From NCBI GenBank assembly GCA_037447655.1, contig JBBHKE010001545.1:327582-391581 (forward strand): 64,000 bases of DNA. The letters run 5' to 3'. Source of the stretch: Zygnema cylindricum (Eukaryota > Streptophyta > Zygnematophyceae > Zygnematales > Zygnemataceae). Positions within the stretch are counted from its first letter, which is position 1; the number at the start of each line of letters is the position of its first letter. The notes under the pieces are model-generated. The model saw only the letters and a list, made by a program, of their open reading frames with translations. It was not told the origin of the DNA and searched no databases. Both the position numbers and the translations under genes were made by a program. Positions 57,853-64,000 of the stretch are shown piece by piece.

Positions 57853-60827
57853 TTATGCCTGATTTTGAACAAGCGGAGGAACAACTGGCGCAGCAACGAA
57901 GAAATTAAGACCATTGGATTGAGCCCTCTGGCCTTGAAGCAAAAGAGCGACACTTGCAGATCCTTCTGCATGAGCCATTAACGAAGCCTCCTGTATTGTA
58001 CCGGGAATAAACAGTCACGACCACTTGAAAAAAAATCAGTTAAAGCAAATAGAGGGCCACAGGTAACAACTGGAAGAACTATCAGACATACTCTTAGCTG
58101 GTCAACAGGAAGACCTTCAAAGCCAGTGTCACAAAAAAGTGAATGAACGAGATAAGAAAATCCACTGCATACCTTCATTCCACCCTTAAAAAGCTTCTTA
58201 GCTGACCGGCAACACCTATGATGTGACATGATGCAGATAACTAAACAAGTACATCTATCCCAATTCATTAAGAACTAGAGTTGAACGTCTCACCTCGTCT
58301 TGACGCCTTTGCATTAGGTTGAGCGCACGAGCCATGACATAGCAGGGAAGGAGAATGCCAATCACCCTCAGAACGAACAGCTGCACATGACAGAATTAAG
58401 CACAACAGAATAGCATGTTACAAAAGATGGGGGGTCATACATCAATCTGAACATTTATAAAACATAGTTTCATTGCAGCATATTGTCTCAGATAACTCTT
58501 GCACTTCAAATGAAAAATACTAGGTAAGATAGATATGCTGCAATAAAGAGAGTGCAAGCCCTTAAGCTACAAAACACTCAACAATCAGCAGGCCACCGTG
58601 TGAGACTCTTGTCAAAATATCGTCAGATACAATAATCATTGTCAGATACAATAAACAGATCATTGTCAGATGCAATAAATACAATATATAAGTACTGAAT
58701 CAATAGTCAGCCTCTTCAAAGGTATCAAATAGATGAACCATACCGTAAACATGCCTGGATCCTCCTCATCTCCAGTCCCTGCAACAACAAATGCATGTCG
58801 AAGAAGCAAGAGGGCCAGCAGCTGCAGCAAACCAGTGAGCTTAGTTAGGGTGCAAATCGGGCAAGTGCTCCAAGACAAAAATGACACACGGGACCACTCG
58901 AAGGAAACGACCATAACCTACAGCGAAACACCCAGAAGCAAGATTTCACATGTTTTAACAAATACAGGCCCTCAAACTCCTAAAATCAATCTGATGCGCA
59001 TAGCATGCCACAGTTTCTATATGCGAGGTTTCCAAGAAGCGACGACTGACGTGTTCCACAACAGAATAGCGTAAATAAAAAACTAAAAAGCATTATCGTC
59101 TGAATATTTTCTGCTAACAACCAAAAGAAAAAATTAAGCCAAAATCAATAACAACCTCACACGAAACTCACCATCAGTGCAGCAGATCTGCACCACGTAG
59201 CTCCTGTGGTGCTTGCAGAGACATCATCTTCATATTCAACTTCTAAAAATTGACGATCTCCAACTGTTACAGCATAAATGCGGGAGTCCCTCCGCATGAA
59301 GCCACGATGATTGATAGGAAGGGCTATCTCATCTCTGCAATGATAACAACAAGAATAAAGCTGAAAATAAATAAAAAAACAAGTGACAAGTTACTAAAAA
59401 CAACTTTCGCGAAGGGTACCATGGAAACCCATCATAGTTGTAATGAAAACAAGGCAGTTCAACAATATCACCAACCTTATATGTGCAGGAAGCTCATCAG
59501 GAGTGAGTAGTTGCCGCCTCACAGGAGCTGTGTAACCATTTTTGTATGTCTGCATGCGGAGAACAATCATGTCAGGAAAAAATAACCAAATATTGCAACC
59601 CCCATTTTTCATCAACCACAACAGGTTCACACAATAAGTCTCAGAGACCCAGAGCAAAAAGAACTCCTGAACTGACAGAACTCAACAGCTCAAATCATGG
59701 CTTGAAACAAGCTGGTGCAGAACTCACGTGTAATGGCAGAAAAGTTGAAAAGTCAGCTCAATGGTTACTCTGCTGTGTCATCGATTTAAAAACAGAAATC
59801 TCAAAGCCGAGAAACAACATAGTAAAAAAGAGAGACATGAATATTATATTAAATGTCACATATTTTACTCCTCCAAAAACAACCTCTACGACCAGAGTAA
59901 CTTGAAACATCGTGAATCCCACCTCATGGCAAATCTCGCAAGTAATGTTGCCCTTCTCATTACACCACCTTTGAACACACTTACGGTGTGCAAACTGCGA
60001 AAAAGAAAAAAAGCACTGAAAGTAAGAAAATGCTGCCAGAAATAACTGAATTTAACGGGCGAAACTACAACAATAATACTGTGGAACTCTTGAAATGCAA
60101 ATGCATTTCCTCTTGTTAACCATTTCTCCAACAAATTTTGCACAATACAAGTGGACAGACCTAAGTGCCAGTGAGCAAAAGAAATAAAGAGCTCTATCTA
60201 AAAACATATGTACGCCCTTGCATGAGTCACTTATGATATTGAAGAGGGACAGCTCACCTTTACACTTCCTGAACAAGCACATGGTGTCTCTAAATTTGAC
60301 ACATCATCTTCTTCCTGGCAAATACGGCATTCTCCTCGACCATCAGCAAGCCGCGGAGATGAACAGCCTGGACTACCGAGGGAATCGAAATGGACTGCAG
60401 AAGAATCAGCTCCATTATTGCCCAAGTTTCCACAATGACTAAATGGCAAATTATTGGAAGCACCTTCGCACACAGAATGAGAAAGTGGCATACTGGAACT
60501 TAAATTATCTCCACAAGCCAATCGTCCAGCAATCTTTAACTCTCCGACACTTCCTACAGCACCTTCCTCCAGCTCTAATGCAACTCCTCCAGCGCCAACT
60601 GAAGCTGACGACAGGCATATTCCAGACGATATCACAGGCTCGATATCCACAACACTGTGCTGAGATTCTGTTTCTAGTTTCTCTCCTGGGAGCAAGCGGG
60701 AAACCGGCACATGCTGATCTCCATCATTACGGAGAGAAAACATGTTACCATCCTCGGCAGCAGCAACTGCTGAGGAACTTAGAAGTCCAGTATTCTCCTC
60801 TATTGACGGAACATTGTGCTGAACCAT
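57853..60827 (-). CDS. RING-CH (MARCH-type) membrane E3 ubiquitin ligase with DUF3675 region, 7 coding exons
   Basis: Probable membrane-anchored E3 ubiquitin ligase. Coding exons: 60827-60258, 59994-59923, 59549-59476, 59334-59172, 58821-58744, 58380-58294, 57990-57853. All junctions are GT-AG and in frame, giving 393 residues. Residues 1-166 are a low-complexity cytosolic-type region. The C4HC3 RING-CH ligands are C167, C170, C183, C185, H193, C196, C209 and C212, split between exons 1 and 2, with W200 in the E2-contact position. The following region ([38 protein letters not shown]) is the DUF3675-like block of plant RING-CH proteins. Two hydrophobic segments, about 288-308 and 317-340, are probable membrane helices. 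The tail is short and ends [17 protein letters not shown] just upstream of the ATG suggests a 5' UTR intron. Substrates are unknown. Confidence 0.92.
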
Positions 60828-61701
60828 CCTGAGCCTAAGAAATTTCAGGCAAAATAATGCTTATACGACAACAAGTGAGGGCAACACGAAACTTCTCAGG
60901 GATTCCCTCGATATAAACAATGTCTTTCAAGAGAAAGTATTCGTGAGGATTCAATGAAGCAAAAGATCTTTAAATACAAATTCCTGGTTACTTTTATTGA
61001 AAAATTGTTTCACGCTTGCTTCCACTTCCTCAATAATTGTAAAAGTTCTGAAGATAGAATATATCAAAGACTAGCAAACTTCAATGAGAAACACGGAACA
61101 TGACAATTATTGTAAAGACATGGTCAACTCAAAGATTTATTATTCAGTTTCCTGACTGATCGTTAGTCTGTAAATATAGATATAGCTGCCTTTCTGTGAC
61201 AGGCAGAAGAAGTAAACGAAAACGTGGGGAAAGTGAACTGGGAGGGACCTAGCTGGATAGCTCAGAAACAAGAATCAGTAACGCAGACTTTGCAGACCTT
61301 CTCTTTATAGGGGGTCCTGGGCTAGACATCTTATTCGTTCTAAATACGCAGGCGACAAGTCAGTCTGAACATTTGCTTTCATTTTGACTCTAAGTGCGCA
61401 CGTTCGTAGGCGTGTGAAACTGTGAACGAAGCGAATTTGTTGAGCCGTACCGTCTTTTGCCGTCTCTCCAATGGAAAGTAGTTCGTTCGGACGGTTTTGA
61501 AACGTAGTTCGGGGTTGATGCTCAAGCGGTTGTGCGGCGGTTCTATCGAGTGGACCTCGTGCATCCTGGTGAGCCAACCCCTACGGTAGATCGCCTATCG
61601 CAATTAGAGGTAATTAATATTAGCGTGGACGCTGTTTTATAATCAGCTACACTAAATTACAACATGCAACTTGGCTTATTGGGGCCCACTGACTTGAATA
61701 G
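60828..61701. other. Upstream region of the RING-CH gene
   Basis: Probably holds the 5' UTR, possibly a UTR intron, and promoter. A 90-codon frame at 61305-61577 (minus) has no recognised motif. Confidence 0.4.
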
Positions 61702-62240
61702 TACACCGTGAATCGTTATTAGACTTGTGTACTCTATATCGGCGCCCAAAAATTTTGACATTGATACCCGAAATACAGTGACTGATTCTATTTTATCCGT
61801 GACGTTAATTACGGTTCTTGTGAATTAGCGTCAATGAATTACCGTACTTATTTCATGAATAGTGTGGTATACGAATGTGTTTGCTGTACAAAACTGTACC
61901 TGATTACCGAAAAAAGTACGGAAATTGTTGTTAACTTATGTCGGTTGCATACAGAACTGCGCTTAGAATAAACGTGGAGTCGAGTTTGCGACAAACGCGT
62001 TCGCATACCCAAATTAAATGGATTAATTAATAATTACACTGAAAGAACGCGACGTGGTACGGATTGTCATATTTTGTACTTCTACCTATTTTAACTTATA
62101 TGTAATGACGACGGATTCTGTACACCTAAGGGTATGGTTACATCAAACGAAAAGTGAGGTTTTAATAAAGCATTTTGTACTTTTCCGTACCATGCCGTAC
62201 TATATTTTCGTGAGTTTCTTGAAAACAACATTACAGATAA
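61702..62240. repeat. TACACC-family element fragment, copy 3
   Basis: Starts TACACCGTGAATCGTTATTA followed by a GGCGCCC-containing segment as in the other large copies. Its right part shares sequence with 34830-34935. No right terminus found. Confidence 0.5.
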
Positions 62241-62243
62241 TAA

Positions 62244-62322
62244 GGGCGTGTTCCCATGTAACCGAAACTTTGATACGTTACTTTGGATTTTAGCGCAGAT
62301 TTTACGGTGTACTTTTCAAAGC
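62244..62322. mobile_element. PIF/Harbinger-like terminal fragment
   Basis: GGGCGTGTTCCCATGT after TAA, then the inverse of the 33890-33968 terminus (ATTTTACGGTGTACTTTTCA). The other end is missing. Confidence 0.65.
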
Positions 62323-62330
62323 ATAGTTCA

Positions 62331-62918
62331 AAAGTAGGTGACCGTACGCCCATACAATATGCCTATTGTACGCAAAACATACAATATGCCTTTAAGACCC
62401 ATATTGTATTGGCCGCAAAATGAAATATAATAGGAACAGGGTTGAGTTGCACATCGATCGATAGAGAATTAAACGACATGTCTAAATTTTGAAAAAAAAT
62501 CGGACAAAAAAATATATTTTCTGTGAGTTTTGAGGGACTTTTTATTTAAACCGTCAGATTTGGACGATCAGACGGTCGTTGATCAAAGTAGGCGCTTTAA
62601 AAAAATCACATGAAAAGCCCATAACACAACTTACGAAAGGACAATCTGTCATATTAGCGTCTGCAATTTTGAGGGCCACACTAAATAAAGCCTCAAATTG
62701 ACCAACCAGGCAGTATGGGACGATAAAAAAAAAATACCACACTGCCAAAAAAATTACCAAAACCTACGGACCAACCCCGTTGGTGGCTTTTACCCCGGAA
62801 TGTCATCCTACGCCGTGTCAGTTCGCTAAAAAATTTCGTCCGGCGGCGTTCGCTGTTCTTTGATCTTACGTCAGATTCGAACGTTCGTACAGGAGAATGC
62901 ACGACGCACACACATACA
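62331..62918. other. No recognisable feature
   Basis: Open frames on the minus strand (62554-62911) show no motif. Confidence 0.45.
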
Positions 62919-62923
62919 GTATG

Positions 62924-63995
62924 TGTTAAATTTGTGTATTTTCTAGGTCTGAATTTATTCTGTGTGTTTGTTATATGGTCTTGTCTAAGTCATCCATACT
63001 TGTCGTAGTCACTGGAAGACAGAGATAGCCATGGCTGCCCCCATAGTCAAAAAGAAGAAACAGGCAAAAACAGGCAGGAAAACTGATAGTTGGCCAATAT
63101 GCTGCTCTCAACCGGATTTGAACCTGGGTCTATGGTTTGCTATGTAGACGTAAGCCTTATCCAATAAGGCGTTACCGAAACGATTCACGTGACGGGTTTC
63201 AAAGATATATAAATATTAACGCAGCAGCTACTTAATAGCAGACTAACCAAAAGGAGCAATTCATGCATGTACGCGAATCTGAACCATGTAAAATATGTTT
63301 TGATCGGACGGCCGGCATTATAGCCGCCACGCGAAGTGAGCTTTTGGCGGCATACGGAGATAGCGTCACGCGGTGCCACGTGGCGCCACATTATTTGATA
63401 CCGGAAAAGATGGGACGAGGAACCATGGCTTCCGATTTGACAGGTGTCACCTTGTAGACCTTGTCGTACAATGGACGTACAATAAGTACATCGCCCATTG
63501 TACCTTCTTGTACTTTATAGTATTCCTATTGGACTAGGGTTTAGTAGTAGGTAGTCGTGAGTAGGCAGACCAAGACTTAGTGATATTTAGGTACCTCTCT
63601 CTCTAAGAGAGCTTGTAACTATAAAGGTCATCTTTGACCAGCCATAACTTAATGCTCGGGTGAGCAAATTCAGTGATTCTTTTTGCTGCGGACTCAGGGG
63701 AGTCTAAGCTACACAAGGGTGTAGTCGGGCAGAGTCTTTGCGTGCCAGGGTGGCACTTATTCAGTGGGAAAGTCAAAGTGGGGAATATTGTCCAAAACAC
63801 ATATTGAAGCTTTGCATTTTGTGGTGGAACTGAGCACACAGAAGGTCTTCTTTTCACAGGGGTGAAGGTATATTTGGGGTTTTTATTGTCAAGGGATCAT
63901 TTATTTGGGTTTATATCAATTTGGAGTCGGCACTATCTAGATAAGCTTCTTTTGGATCTGCGAATTCTGTGGGCAATGGAGCCCATAGAATTTCA
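62924..63995 (+). mobile_element. Solo LTR of a Copia-like family (1,072 bp) with target duplication
   Basis: Begins TGTTAAATTT and ends GAATTTCA. GTATG at 62919-62923 and 63996-64000 is a perfect 5-bp duplication. Related to the family-B LTR at 15910-17151 (for example GGAGTCGGCACTATCTAG against its inverse near 15970). CACGTG at 63377-63382. No internal region, so a recombination product. Confidence 0.93.
63100..63176 (-). other. tRNA-like module, antisense to the solo LTR
   Basis: The minus strand reads a D-arm-like hairpin GCCTTATTGGATAAGGC (63170-63154), then GTCTAC, then CCCAGGTTCAAATCC with a canonical B box (63124-63114). Order and spacing resemble tRNA-Arg(ACG). The anticodon and acceptor stems do not close, so it is not a functional tRNA gene. 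Confidence 0.55.
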
Positions 63996-64000
63996 GTATG

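Noticed and set aside
61305-61577. 90-codon minus-strand frame upstream of the RING-CH gene
   Set aside because: No motif and no convincing link to the RING-CH exons; could be untranslated leader.
63100-63176. Functional tRNA-Arg gene
   Set aside because: D-arm and B box look right but acceptor and anticodon stems do not pair; kept as a tRNA-like module only.
1-64000. CRISPR arrays, bacterial operons or prophage
   Set aside because: Spliced genes and plant-type retroelements show a eukaryotic nuclear sequence; the repeats are tandem or transposon-derived with no regular spacers.

Overview
This is a TE-rich nuclear window from a eukaryote, almost certainly a land plant or close green relative. 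Both conventional genes have GT-AG introns. One encodes a NOT3-type CCR4-NOT subunit whose N-terminus reads like plant NOT3. The other encodes a RING-CH protein with the DUF3675-type C-terminal region typical of plants. Gene density is very low, about two genes in 64 kb. I cannot name the species; the long introns and nested retroelements do not settle it.

The left part (1-27.8 kb) is a nested pile of LTR retrotransposons. The oldest visible layer is a decayed gag-protease element (2-1552) with adjoining LTR-like sequence (1575-1955, continuing 8376-9423). A complete Copia element on the minus strand (1956-8375, two 1,048-bp LTRs, 5-bp target duplication CGCAC) is inserted in it. Next come a truncated LTR (9518-10207), a plus-strand Copia element of the same family (10208-15909 plus 17157-17235), a solo LTR of a related family inside that element's 3' LTR (15910-17151, duplication ACGTC), and a tandem minus-strand array of three Copia internal regions joined by shared LTRs (17236 to about 27762). 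Two of those internal regions carry the same deletion of reverse transcriptase and RNase H. A 906-bp hAT-like element sits in the last LTR. A solo LTR with duplication GTATG closes the window (62924-63995).

The middle part (27.8-39 kb) has no recognisable gene. It holds minisatellites and microsatellites, two PIF/Harbinger-like elements, a large terminal-inverted-repeat element, and three more copies of the hAT-like family. Two of those copies lie in a 954-bp block present twice and identical as far as I could read.

The right part (39-61 kb) has the two genes, both on the minus strand. NOT3 has 16 exons between 54446 and 39383 and about 1,174 residues, with a hAT-like insertion in intron 13 and small inverted-repeat elements in intron 1. 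The RING-CH gene has 7 coding exons between 60827 and 57853 and 393 residues. Nothing suggests they act together: one belongs to mRNA deadenylation and transcription control, the other is probably a membrane-anchored E3 ubiquitin ligase.

The most unusual signals concern the Copia family. Its primer-binding site matches the anticodon arm of initiator tRNA-Met, so an in-frame gag AUG lies inside the site. Its LTRs also carry an antisense tRNA-like module with a conserved two-step stem, and a GTAC-rich hairpin with a compensatory base change. All identities and counts below were read by eye.
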